Shown: piece after piece, positions 29,721-38,714 of the stretch
Position numbering within the stretch: the stretch's first letter is position 1
Layout of the letters: every line of letters starts with the position of its first letter
Assembly (NCBI GenBank): GCA_965201045.1
Contig: OZ241746.1
Location: forward strand, 2,542,001 to 2,606,000
DNA from: JAPORK01 sp026710285
Lineage (GTDB): Bacteria > Pseudomonadota > Gammaproteobacteria > Pseudomonadales > Endozoicomonadaceae
Direction of reading: 5' to 3'
DNA: 64,000 nt
Translations under genes and position numbers: made by a program
The notes under the pieces: generated by a model
What the model was told of the DNA's origin: nothing
The model's database searches: none
The model's input: the letters and a program-made list of their open reading frames with translations, nothing else

Positions 29721-29761
29721 GTAAACATTGTCGATCATTAATCATTCACAACAATGTTTAC
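29721..29761 (-). terminator. Hairpin after the minus-strand small secreted protein gene
   Basis: GTAAACATTGT (29721-29731) and ACAATGTTTAC (29751-29761) make a perfect 11-base stem with a 19-base loop. It sits 15 bases past the stop codon of the gene at 29777-30121. It may end transcription or protect the mRNA. There is no long T tract, so intrinsic termination is not certain. Confidence 0.5.
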
Positions 29762-29776
29762 TATTGATTGTTAAAA

Positions 29777-30121
29777 TTATCGAAGATAATTACATACGCT
29801 GTTACCAATTAAGTTGTTTGCATCCCTCGCAGAATTAAACTGACATTTAGACTGACCATTAACAAGAATGTCTTGCAGATATTTTCTGTCTATACGAAAG
29901 CTTTTAACAGTACCATTACATTCCCACTCAGATACAGGCACTCCTCCGCTGACACACCAACAGGTTGTGCTTTTACCATTAGCGCATTTTACATCAACAT
30001 AATTAGGTTGTCGGAGATTGCTGCTGCTATTGCTATGATGGTGATGATGCTTTGCAAAAACAGGAGATATCATCACTAAAGTGAGCAGGCTGAAAATGAG
30101 TTTTTTTATAATTGTTTTCAT
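29777..30121 (-). CDS. Small secreted cysteine-containing protein, unknown
   Basis: The 114-residue protein has a classical signal peptide (MKTIIKKLIFSLLTLVMISP...FA) followed by five consecutive histidines and a Ser/Asn linker. The mature domain has six cysteines (VKCANG, TCWCVSGG, WECNG, SKCQFN, SVCNYL), likely paired in the periplasm or outside the cell. I do not recognise a family. The His cluster right after the cleavage site resembles the one in the Asp-box protein at 20747-21808 and might bind metal. A hairpin follows the gene, and SD-like bases (GGAGAA) precede it. Confidence 0.6.
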   Translation of the reverse strand: MKTIIKKLIFSLLTLVMISPVFAKHHHHHSNSSSNLRQPNYVDVKCANGKSTTCWCVSGGVPVSEWECNGTVKSFRIDRKYLQDILVNGQSKCQFNSARDANNLIGNSVCNYLR

Positions 30122-30287
30122 TGCTTGTTCTCCGTAAAAAATTCAGTACAAACGAGTTTTACACTACAAGCAGATAATCAGAACAAGATAAATTTTTAGT
30201 CAGGGGATATACAAAACGCTTATGATTATTCCTGACTTAACAAGAATAGTATAATTTTGCAGATAATTTGTAAAATATCTGAGGTAT

Positions 30288-31892
30288 TTATGCTTCAGAC
30301 AGTTCTATGGTTACCTGTTTGTTTAATGTTTTACGGTTAAATAATAGCTTCCAGCTGCTGTCTTCAAGCCTTAGCAGGAAAAAACGGTGAATTGTTATAA
30401 TAAAAGCATGTCCGACTAATAACAGAATGCATAAAATAGTTGCTAATGTTAAAGGTACAAGAGCTTGAATAACAGCAGTAGCTGTGATGATATGAGTATA
30501 TTCAATTTTAAAAAAACGAGCAGAGGTTACGACAACTCCGGAACATGCAATGCAGAGAATAAAATTTATAATCCAGCGTTCAATTCTTTTCTGTAACTTC
30601 TTTTCCTTAAGCAGCATAGCATACATAAAATTAATCCATTTTTCCTGACTTTCCTGCTGACAACGCTTTAATAGCTGTCGTAAAATTTTACAGCGATTGA
30701 TTTTGATGTACCGCATAGACAATAAAGTTATTCCGGTTCGAACACACAGAGGAATTAAACAGATCAGTCCAAACAAACACAATATTAGAGTAAAACCATC
30801 AGAAAAAAAGTAATCAGACAGTTTACCCTTTTTGCTGTTGAAATAGTTATTGAAAAATGGATCAACAGGTATTAATGTTACTTTTTCACTCTGAAAAACA
30901 TTACCTGCCTGAAGTGAAAATGCCAGTCCTGGCTGTTCATCGACTTCCTGCAATTTATTGCTGGAAAAATCTTTATAAAAGAAAGTGTCTTCCAAAATAA
31001 CTGCGAAAGGACCTGCAAACAAACATCGACTGTTATTTTGAGAGTTTGCCGGTTTATGTTTTGTGAGCTCAGTATAACTTATCTGTGCACCCTGTGATAT
31101 TAGTCGTGTCAATTCTGTGATAATGATTTGTAAAGAATACAGTGTTTTTTTTGAATCAAACGTTAATGCTTGTGGTAAGAGAAGAGAAAGTGAAGACTTC
31201 TTTAAGCGCTGATTAATTGTCCAGAGCTGTTCTTTGATGTGTTGATTAATGGTTTCAGGGAAAATAAGCTCTTTTGAAAAAGCGTTTTTATTTTTTGGTA
31301 TTGTGGTATCAGCTGTAATGGTGTCAGTAATATATGCACTAACCGGTGTTAAAATCCATGAACGAGGCTGATATTTTTTTTTCATTTGCCACAGTGCTTT
31401 AACGTGATGAATACTTTCTGATTCAAGCTCTGTCCATTGCTGTTTGTATTTATTCCAGACAAAGGCTTGTTTTCCATCCGGACGGATAATATAAAAAGCA
31501 AGATACCCAAGTGATATATAATAAACATCCTGGTTGTTAAAGGTTCCTTTAGTGATCTTTACCTTGTGTATTTGTTTAATCTGTTGACTCAGCAGAACAA
31601 GAAATGCTGCTGTGCTATATGCCAAAGGTTCTGTATTGAAGGCTTTAATCTGTTTATTTATATCGTTTTTTAAATGATTAAAGAGATTGGGTGGAAATTG
31701 TGAAATCAGTTGATCTAATTGCTTTAAGGATTCTACAGATGATTGCTTAAACAGAGACTTTTCGGTTATTGTTCTGTTTGGTTGTAACCAGGCATTTTTT
31801 GGTAAAGAGGCAAAAGAAAACAAAGAGTTAAACAGATAAAAAGAGATTATTGCCATAGTGATGAAACTTTTGGCTGAAAATAGCTGAGTCAT
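30288..31892 (-). CDS. Membrane protein resembling DUF3450 plus TtpC/ExbB-type proton channel
   Basis: The 534 residues fall into two parts. After a signal peptide, the periplasmic half contains the pattern ISLGYLAFYIIRPDGKQAFVW...W-EL. This resembles the DUF3450/TtpC proteins that accompany TonB2-type systems (there: VG-LALYYQT-DG--AGYWD---W--L). A further segment around GPFAVILEDTFFYKD...IPVDPFFNNYF resembles the periplasmic domain of TtpC. The C-terminal half has three hydrophobic segments near residues 360-385, 435-455 and 470-500, arranged like MotA/TolQ/ExbB proteins. The sequence is divergent, and no exbB, exbD, tonB or TPR partner is adjacent, so it is an orphan or degenerate relative. 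The assignment is a pattern-based suggestion. Confidence 0.4.
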   Translation of the reverse strand: MTQLFSAKSFITMAIISFYLFNSLFSFASLPKNAWLQPNRTITEKSLFKQSSVESLKQLDQLISQFPPNLFNHLKNDINKQIKAFNTEPLAYSTAAFLVLLSQQIKQIHKVKITKGTFNNQDVYYISLGYLAFYIIRPDGKQAFVWNKYKQQWTELESESIHHVKALWQMKKKYQPRSWILTPVSAYITDTITADTTIPKNKNAFSKELIFPETINQHIKEQLWTINQRLKKSSLSLLLPQALTFDSKKTLYSLQIIITELTRLISQGAQISYTELTKHKPANSQNNSRCLFAGPFAVILEDTFFYKDFSSNKLQEVDEQPGLAFSLQAGNVFQSEKVTLIPVDPFFNNYFNSKKGKLSDYFFSDGFTLILCLFGLICLIPLCVRTGITLLSMRYIKINRCKILRQLLKRCQQESQEKWINFMYAMLLKEKKLQKRIERWIINFILCIACSGVVVTSARFFKIEYTHIITATAVIQALVPLTLATILCILLLVGHAFIITIHRFFLLRLEDSSWKLLFNRKTLNKQVTIELSEA

Positions 31893-32048
31893 TCCATTGA
31901 GCCTATTATTATTTTATTGATGGTTATATTGTAATTGGTTCTGCATATTATTATATATAAAAATATTTAAAAAAACAGAACCAAAGTATTGTGAAATGCG
32001 ATCGGTTGAATAAAGAAATTATTCTCTGTGAATAATCTTGTCTCTTAG

Positions 32049-32714
32049 TCACTGATAAGCCGGTCCCATATCCATGGCAACTGCTTTTATGCCTGCTGCT
32101 GTTTCTTTCGGAATTAACTTTAGAAAATTGGTAAAAGCTTCTGCTGTCCTGCCTGTCTCCACACCAATGAGCTGACCGCTCACCATATCGTAGACTACCG
32201 TCATATAGTCATGCCCTTTTGCTTTGGTCACTTCGTCAACACCAATATATTCAACCCCTGATAATTTAGTTGGATCCAATTTTGGAAGAGTTTCTTTAAG
32301 GTAATTTCTGTCAATATTTTTTACTGTTTCCCATCGGAGCTTCAGATGTCTTGATACTGCCTGAATGCTCATATGGCGACACAATCCACTTACCAATTGA
32401 CAAAAACGACGGGTAAAACATCGCCCTTTATCAAGAAAATCAAAATTTTCTATCCGTCGTTCATTTTTGTTGATAAATACCTGTACCTGTTGAATTTCAA
32501 GAATACAAGGATAACCTGCAAATGCAATATCTCTTACCTTACGATTCACATAACGATTCACTGTGCCTTTCTTTCCTGTAACAGGATCTATAACCTTCAT
32601 ACGCCTGTCCCGACGACAAATAACATTAATCTCCTGTGTGTCCTTATTCAATTTAATTTCATTGACACTTTGTCCTTTAAAACCGAAAAGACCTTTAGGG
32701 ATGCTTATACCCAT
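32049..32714 (-). pseudogene. ISL3-like transposase, truncated
   Basis: The 221 residues match an ISL3-family transposase by pattern. They include a degenerate N-terminal zinc-finger part (NVICRRDRRM, YPCILEI), a helix-turn-helix (MSIQAVSRHLKLRWETVKNI), and the start of the DDE domain with the first Asp in IGVDEVTKAKGHDYMTVVYD and the second in AVAMDMGPAYQ. It stops immediately after this second motif. Roughly half the protein, including the catalytic Glu, is missing, so the element is dead. Its upstream edge abuts the truncated ankyrin copy at 32816, and it probably caused that truncation. The bases just before its stop (TGTCTCTTAGTCAC) also occur in the dispersed intergenic repeat. Confidence 0.75.
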
Positions 32715-32815
32715 TTATCTGTTTCCTTGAAAAGAGATGAAAAACCTTTTATTTCAACAGATTATACAGGTATAAGCACCCAGCTTTCACTCATTACAGC
32801 GGAGAAGAGCCAATA

Positions 32816-33530
32816 ACATCAACTCAATCAGCAGATACATACAGTGGGATATTACAATATAGTCAGGATGTACAGAGCAACGAGAAGACTAATAAGTCGT
32901 TAAGCGCCTCAGCTGTACGGCGGACTAAGGCAATAATTAACGGCATAAAAAACGCTCTTAACGCAATTACCAAACGGTTTCTGAGTTTAACCAATCGCAC
33001 CATGGATCAGACACCTTTAATAGATGCAATAAGGCGGCAGAATCTGGAAGCTGTGGACGCTTTGATTCAAAATCCAACCACTAATTTGAACGAAAGAGAT
33101 AAATACGGAACGACACCTCTGATGTGGGCAGCAACAACTAGGAATTATGCAGTTATAGACGCCCTGAAGGATAAAGGGGTTGATGTTAACGCACGAGATA
33201 ATTTAGGTAGAACAGCTTTAATTTGGACTGTATCGTCTCCTGGTCTTAATGATAGTAAGTCTGTGAAACACTTACTTAACATAAAAGATATTGACGTTTC
33301 TCTCAAAGATAATTTTGGTGACACAGCTTTAGATCATGCTGAGAAATGGGATAAGCAAGGGTGTGAGAAGCAAGAATGTATCAAACTCCTCAGGGACTTT
33401 CAAACTCCTCAAACTCCTCAGAGACTTAATTGCTTTGAAAAACTTAAACTCTACTTCCGCTCCTGTCGCAAATGAAAATGATCAGACATCTTCAGCAGAA
33501 ACAGTAGAGAAGGAGAGCGTACAATCATAG
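32816..33530 (+). pseudogene. Ankyrin-repeat protein, decayed duplicate
   Basis: This is a damaged copy of the ankyrin gene at 34437-35360. Homology begins at 32816 (TSTQSADTYSGILQ) without the N-terminal methionine region, which was apparently lost next to the ISL3 fragment. Three or four ankyrin repeats follow (TPLIDAIRRQN, TPLMWAATTRN, TALIWTVSS, TALDHAEKW). The in-frame ATG at 33002 could still start a 157-residue product ending at 33475. Near 33400-33430 a short CAAACTCCT unit is repeated, and after it the old C-terminus (ANENDQTSSAETVEKESVQS) continues in another frame to 33530. The frame was therefore lost by repeat slippage. One ankyrin repeat fewer remains than in the intact copy. 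Confidence 0.8.
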
Positions 33531-34436
33531 CGAACCCATATTGAGCAGTATGAATTTACTACACAAACCTTGGTTCGGGGTTTGTGATTAAATAATATAT
33601 GAAGTTTAAGCCCGAATTTGTCACGCCTCTTGTTTCAACAAAAAAATTATCGTAGAAGGCTTATACAGCACAAATAAAAAAGGTGATGGTCAGAGAACTG
33701 TTTAAAAGGAATATTTCCAGACCTGAACCTCCAGTGTAAGAATCTCGCATCCGAGAAGATCTGAATCGAACAGGTCCGGATGACATAGAAATCTTTGAAT
33801 AAGAAAAATGATATCACTTTTCTGGTTAATCACTGGTGTAAAAAAGCTTTATTCTGCCACCAAATTATTTTTTACAAAAGTCTGACCTTGCTCTGGATTA
33901 GGGTAAATTTTAGTCAGTGCTGACCACTATTATTAAAAATTTAATAAAAGTCAGATGAAATTTTTTTATCTTGTACAAAAAATTATTTAATAAACGCAAT
34001 ACACGCTTAATCAAGTGATAGTGTGAAGGTCTGTTTTGCAAAACAGAGTGAAAGCTTTCTATCCGATCAGATTAAATATAAAAACCATTAATAATAGTAT
34101 CTTATGCACACAAACTGAAGATTGGATAATGTGCTTGTGATTCACATTTTGATGTGGTAAAATGTGGTATTGTATCTAGTTGAGAGGCTTTTTATCTTTT
34201 TTAAAAAAACATATTCCTCATCGATTTACAATATCTCTAAAACAGAAAAACTTCAATATCAACACATTCTAAACCCTTTAAAATTAGCATCTTAGAGCGT
34301 TTTAAAAATTGTTGAATTAAAGACTTTTTAAACGGTAAAAAACTCATAAATCAGTAGCTTTTATATTTTAAGTGATCATAATTCATTTAAAGTATTGGCA
34401 AATAAAGATATTTTATTATTTTTGAAGGTATATTCA
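33531..34436. other. Intergenic region between the two ankyrin copies
   Basis: The first ~70 bases (33531-33600) are duplicated downstream of the intact ankyrin gene at 35361-35430, including the terminator-like inverted repeat. The rest is AT-rich without a coding frame or RNA gene that I can recognise. It holds the promoter of the intact ankyrin gene, with GAAGG about 8 bases before the ATG at 34437. Confidence 0.5.
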
Positions 34437-35360
34437 ATGGCACAATCAATCACTCCTATTGCAAGTTCAACAAACAGTCTGCATACAACATCGACTCAAT
34501 CAGCAGATGCATACAGTGGGATATTACAACATAGTCAGGGTGTACAGAGCAACGAGAAGACTAATATATTCAAGTCGTCAGGTGCCTCAGCTGTATGGCT
34601 GACTAAGGCAATAAAAAACGCTCTTAATGCAATTACCAAATGGTTTCTGAGTTTAGTCAATCGCATCATAGGTCGAACACCTTTAATAGATGCAATAAAG
34701 CAGGAGAATATGCAAGCTTTGCACGCTTTGATTCAAAATCCAACCACTAATTTTAATGAAAGAAATAAAAAAAGAGAAACGCCCCTGATATATTCAGTAT
34801 GCAGAGGAAATTATGAAGCTGTAGATGCAATGAAGACAGTTAAAGGGCTTGATGCTAACGCACAAGATGATTGGGGTAATACAGCTTTAATATGTGCTGT
34901 ATCGGCTGATCATAGCGGCGAATGTGTAAAACTCTTACTCAAGTATACAGGCATCGACGCAAATATAAAAGGTATAGAAGGCAAAACAGCTTTAATGTAT
35001 GCTGTTCTTTATAAAAGAAGTATAGAAACCATAAATACCTTGCTTAACTCCAAAGATTTAGATGTTAACATACAAGATGACCAGAAAAAAACAGCTTTAA
35101 TGTATGCTGCATATTCTGGTAATTCGGAATATGTAGAACGCTTACTGGAATTGGAAGATATTGATGTTAATCTGCAAGATAAGATGGGTAACACAGCTTT
35201 AAATTATGCTATTATTAGTGATAATAAAAAATGCACCAAACTCATCAGTGAATTTATTGCTTCGAAAAATTCAAACACTCCTGCTCCTACTCCTGCAGCA
35301 AATGAAAATGATCAGACATCTTCAGCAGAGGCAGTAGAGAAGGAGAGTGTACAATCATAG
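34437..35360 (+). CDS. Ankyrin-repeat protein
   Basis: The 307-residue protein begins with a ~75-residue Ser/Thr-rich region plus a helix (AIKNALNAITKWFLSLVNRI) that could touch membranes. About six ankyrin repeats follow (TPLIDAIKQEN, TPLIYSVCRGN, TALICAVSADH, TALMYAVLYKR, TALMYAAYSGN, TALNYAIISDN). The tail is short, acidic and Ser/Thr-rich (AEAVEKESVQS). Ankyrin repeats bind other proteins and are common in effectors of host-associated bacteria. No Sec signal is visible; a secretion route is not shown. I chose the ATG at 34437 with GAAGG upstream; the frame extends to a TTG at 34395. The duplicated, decaying neighbour at 32816-33530 shares the whole layout. Confidence 0.85.
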   Translation: MAQSITPIASSTNSLHTTSTQSADAYSGILQHSQGVQSNEKTNIFKSSGASAVWLTKAIKNALNAITKWFLSLVNRIIGRTPLIDAIKQENMQALHALIQNPTTNFNERNKKRETPLIYSVCRGNYEAVDAMKTVKGLDANAQDDWGNTALICAVSADHSGECVKLLLKYTGIDANIKGIEGKTALMYAVLYKRSIETINTLLNSKDLDVNIQDDQKKTALMYAAYSGNSEYVERLLELEDIDVNLQDKMGNTALNYAIISDNKKCTKLISEFIASKNSNTPAPTPAANENDQTSSAEAVEKESVQS

Positions 35361-35394
35361 CGAACCCATATTGAGCAGTATGAATTTACTATAC

Positions 35395-35417
35395 ACAAAC
35401 CCTGGTTCGGGGTTTGT
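35395..35417 (+). terminator. Terminator-like hairpin after the ankyrin gene
   Basis: ACAAACCC (35395-35402) and GGGTTTGT (35410-35417) form a perfect 8-base stem with a 7-base loop, 35 bases after the stop codon. A T-poor tail follows. The same structure, slightly changed, follows the decayed copy at about 33574-33590, so it was duplicated with the gene. Confidence 0.55.
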
Positions 35418-35679
35418 GGTTAAATAATAAAAGCAGAGGTTTTTATTCACCCAAAAACCCCTGAGCCAGGTGTTACTAGATAAAATACACACACGAAAGC
35501 ATTCTTTTACTCTTCTATGGTTGATATACTCAACCTTTATGTTGCAACGCCTACGTTTTATCGCAACACCCATACTTTGTTAACAAACCCGGTGAACTTT
35601 TTTTTAAAAAATTGCTCTAAGTGTAACTTTAGGTAGTTATATGCAGAAAATCGCATAAAAATTAAGGTGTTGCAACAAA

Positions 35680-36945
35680 ATGAATAAAAGACATGTTCTC
35701 ATTGTATTGCTGGCAGGATTAATAGCTGCAAAAGCGCAGTTAAGCTCGGCTTCCCCTGATGATATTGCAAAACTGCGGCTTGTCCATCAGGCCAGAGCGC
35801 ATAATGGTCTTCTGCCATTTAAGCATTCTGTAATACTCGAGCAAGCAGCAGAAAATCATAATCACTATTTGGTGCACCATAGAGTCTGTAGTCATTTCCA
35901 GAACGAAACAGGTCCAGTTTTTTCTGGCTATTCAATACGCGAAAGAGTTCATTTTGCTGGTTATCCTGCCAGGAGAAGCACTGAAAATATAAGCTGTCTG
36001 AACAAAAACAGTCATCATTCATGGGAAGCCGCTGTTTCCGGATTGATGGGAGCAATTTATCATCGCCAGGCTTTTTTGGATTATGAAACAGATGAAATTG
36101 GATTGTCTTACAGGCAGGGAAAAGAGAGTGATGCATTGCCACATAAATTTACTTTTGCAATGGGAAGCTCATATTTAAATCGACTATGCCAGTCCCGGTT
36201 AGCGACTAAATCAAATAAATCTGCTCTACCACCTGGTAGATACTATTTTTTTAAAGGCTTGTGCCGTAACCCCGAAACTGAAGTAAACAGAGAAGATTAC
36301 GAAAGTACAAGATATAAATTATACAAAGCTGCACCAGATGTAATTATTTATCCCTGGGACGGACAAAAAAATGTTTTTCCGGCTTTCCTTGATGATGAAC
36401 TTCCTGATCCTACGCCGACACTGGCATTATCAGGCATGCCTGTATCTGTTCAGTTTAATGCTCTACTTGAAAAAGTTAGTGTTACAGATTTTACACTGCG
36501 GGAGGCATCAGGAAAACCAGTGGAGGTCTGGCAGCTGGATGCTACAAATGACATCCATAAAAAAATGTCTTCTCACCAGTACGCATGGTTTCCGGTAAAA
36601 CCACTAAAACGTGCAACAGCGTATCATGCTTCTGTCAGATATATAGCAAATAATCAGCCACAGGAGAAATCCTGGACATTTCAAACTGAGCCGTATCATC
36701 ATAAGTTTGTGTATTCAGTTTCAAAGCAAAATAACGTTGTTTTCCTTCCTGAAAGAGAACAGGTTACTGTGCAGTGGGAGGATAGTGGTGACAGTATTAA
36801 GAGTCTATCATGCTGGTGTGTTAGCTGTAATTCAAAAATAGAAAGCTTTAATACAATTAGTCTGTTCGCATACACTAAAAACATAAAGTGCACAATAGCA
36901 GACAGAGCCGGAAATGAGCTGACTTTTTTTGCAAAACGGGCATGA
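35680..36945 (+). CDS. Secreted CAP (SCP/PR1-like) protein with Ig-like C-terminal domain
   Basis: The 421-residue protein has a signal peptide (NKRHVLIVLLAGLIAAKA). Residues ~30-170 form a CAP domain: VHQARAHNGLLPFKHS, LEQAAENHNHYLVHHRVCSHF, FAGYPARRSTENIS, with His and Glu at positions that form the CAP cavity. The C-terminal half contains a beta-sandwich segment (PTPTLALSGMPVSVQFN through YHASVRYIANNQPQEKSWTFQTEP) like domains attached to bacterial YkwD-type CAP proteins. A Cys-rich end (SLSCWCVSCNSK) follows. CAP proteins are extracellular and some act on sterols, proteases or host targets; the activity here is unknown. AAGGTG precedes the ATG. The gene stands alone. Confidence 0.8.
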   Translation: MNKRHVLIVLLAGLIAAKAQLSSASPDDIAKLRLVHQARAHNGLLPFKHSVILEQAAENHNHYLVHHRVCSHFQNETGPVFSGYSIRERVHFAGYPARRSTENISCLNKNSHHSWEAAVSGLMGAIYHRQAFLDYETDEIGLSYRQGKESDALPHKFTFAMGSSYLNRLCQSRLATKSNKSALPPGRYYFFKGLCRNPETEVNREDYESTRYKLYKAAPDVIIYPWDGQKNVFPAFLDDELPDPTPTLALSGMPVSVQFNALLEKVSVTDFTLREASGKPVEVWQLDATNDIHKKMSSHQYAWFPVKPLKRATAYHASVRYIANNQPQEKSWTFQTEPYHHKFVYSVSKQNNVVFLPEREQVTVQWEDSGDSIKSLSCWCVSCNSKIESFNTISLFAYTKNIKCTIADRAGNELTFFAKRA

Positions 36946-37288
36946 TTGATGATTTCAGCCTGAAAGACATAGCTTCAGACACCTTCACTTAAACGTTAAT
37001 TCGTTTAACTGAATTTGATAACATTCTTATTGATTCTGTAACCTGAGGCAGTTATGGCGCTGGTTTTTTAAAAATGGTACCACATCACTTTACATTGGTA
37101 ATCAGTCTGAGTGATGTAAAAGATAATTTTGCAACCTGTATGCTATATGTATTTTGTATTTTGTATTTTCAGTTGACTTTTGATACTTTCCTTTTACAAG
37201 ATGGAGATTTCCTGTTAGTTAATCGTTTGTTGAAATATTCATATTCTAACGAGATCTCCACTCTTGTCACACCGACACTAAACAATAC
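36946..37288. other. Intergenic region between convergent genes
   Basis: This region lies between the CAP gene and the minus-strand gene at 37289. A short plus-strand open frame (from 37074) is Phe/Leu/Tyr-rich, has no ribosome binding site and is not taken as a gene. I see no terminator hairpin. Confidence 0.45.
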
Positions 37289-38329
37289 TTAATCTTTTCC
37301 TTCTGTACCGCAAGCTTCCCTTTCTAATGAATCAGAATTATCTGGCAATGGATTAACATGAAATAAAAAAATTGCCATTTTTGCCAAATGTTCTTGCTGT
37401 TCAGGAGAGCTGGCAATTTTCCATAAGGAATAGAAATCATTAACAATAAGGCTTCCCAGTTTTTTTTCGACTTTCAGTTTTCTTGACTGATGATAAATAT
37501 CTGTTTTATTAGACATTGTAAGGCGATTTAAAAGATGACAAAAAACGCCAGGGTGATATGATTCATGATAATAGGCTAATAAGTGCTCTACTGTAGGCTT
37601 GTAGTCAGGATCAGGTAACTGAGGGGGCATGTTATTATCGGTAACACCACCAATTACTGATATAAGATCTTCTGACCTGTTATTAAGTGTCAATGTTCTT
37701 ATCTCATGGTTATTCATAAAGTGCTCCTTATAATTTACCAATATTGTCTTTTGATAAGTAATGTCTGATTTAACAGAAGGATACTTTACACATTGTTGTA
37801 ATGTTCTGCCCGGTAAAGCTGAGGCAACTTGTTGCAGCAGATAAAAATTATCTGTTGTTTGCAAGTCTTTCTCAACGTAATAATCATGCAAATTAAGTAA
37901 TGCCGAATAAACGAAAAATTGTGCTTCCTGTTCTGTTTGTATATTTTTATCACCTTTTTTCAGGATTATTTTTGTTAGATTGGTAATCGCAAGTTTTTTG
38001 TTCTGTGTGGCTTTGAGAAAATCTAAACAAGTCACATATTTTTCAAAAAATCGAAATACTGACACCCAGTTGAAATATTTGTAATTCCAATTTTTTTCAG
38101 CTTGTTGTAACCTGTAAACAGTGTGTGCCTGTTCCAGCTCATGAATTAATTTTTTTTCTTTTCCTTCTTCTGTCGTTAAACTATCTGTTTCTTCATGCTG
38201 CGATGCAGTAGATTGTTCTTCCTGTTCCGAAGCTGTTTCACCATGATTTGGCGTAGCTTGTGCTGTTTTACCGGAAAGCAATATGACTATTGCACAAATA
38301 ATTATATAACACTTTGTTCTTTTTATCAT
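37289..38329 (-). CDS. Secreted protein with Glu-rich linker, unknown
   Basis: The 346-residue protein has a signal peptide (CYIIICAIVILLSGKTAQA), then a ~40-residue Glu/Ser/Thr-rich linker (SEQEEQSTASQHEETDSL). A mostly helical domain of about 270 residues with three scattered cysteines follows. I recognise no family. It is divergently transcribed from the intact RHS gene at 38715, with a 385-base gap, so the two could share regulation. A role as RHS partner or immunity protein is conceivable only by position: immunity genes normally follow the toxin end, and this gene lies at the other end. Confidence 0.55.
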   Translation of the reverse strand: MIKRTKCYIIICAIVILLSGKTAQATPNHGETASEQEEQSTASQHEETDSLTTEEGKEKKLIHELEQAHTVYRLQQAEKNWNYKYFNWVSVFRFFEKYVTCLDFLKATQNKKLAITNLTKIILKKGDKNIQTEQEAQFFVYSALLNLHDYYVEKDLQTTDNFYLLQQVASALPGRTLQQCVKYPSVKSDITYQKTILVNYKEHFMNNHEIRTLTLNNRSEDLISVIGGVTDNNMPPQLPDPDYKPTVEHLLAYYHESYHPGVFCHLLNRLTMSNKTDIYHQSRKLKVEKKLGSLIVNDFYSLWKIASSPEQQEHLAKMAIFLFHVNPLPDNSDSLEREACGTEGKD

Positions 38330-38714
38330 AAGAGATCAACCTTGTTATTATTTTATATTACTGGTTAAAAAATTTTTCTCTGTTATTTTTGTCTACTCCT
38401 CATAAATTACAGAGGATACAAAGTATTGCAGATATTGAAGGTTAACAGCTTAGTATAAGAATATAAAAAAACCAGCGTTCAATAATTGATTTTATTTTTG
38501 CATTTAAATTGTAATTGAGTAATAATCAATTTTAAAATAAAAAATTCTCTCTTTAATATTATAATTATCCCGATAACAGCGGTAATATCTGTATGATATT
38601 TAAATTATCATACAACTGTAACACAGTAAGAGTAAAAATAAATTAGCCACCATTTAAAATAAAGCATTCTCCTTTAAATATTATAACCAGCCTGATAATA
38701 ACAGTAACCGTTCA
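38330..38714. other. Divergent promoter region upstream of the intact RHS gene, with imperfect direct repeat
   Basis: Two related segments of about 50 bases, 38548-38600 and 38656-38708, share the pattern ATTCTC-CTTTAA-TATTATAA followed by CC-GATAA-A-C-GTAA. They are spaced by roughly 108 bases just before the RHS start. They may be regulator sites or an old duplication of the leader. No coding frame is present. Confidence 0.45.

Noticed and set aside
32373..32816. Plus-strand frame of about 147 residues
   Set aside because: Antisense of the ISL3 transposase fragment, where the homology is clear.
37074..37292. Short plus-strand frame rich in Phe, Leu and Tyr
   Set aside because: AT-rich composition effect, no ribosome binding site, overlaps the end of a better gene.
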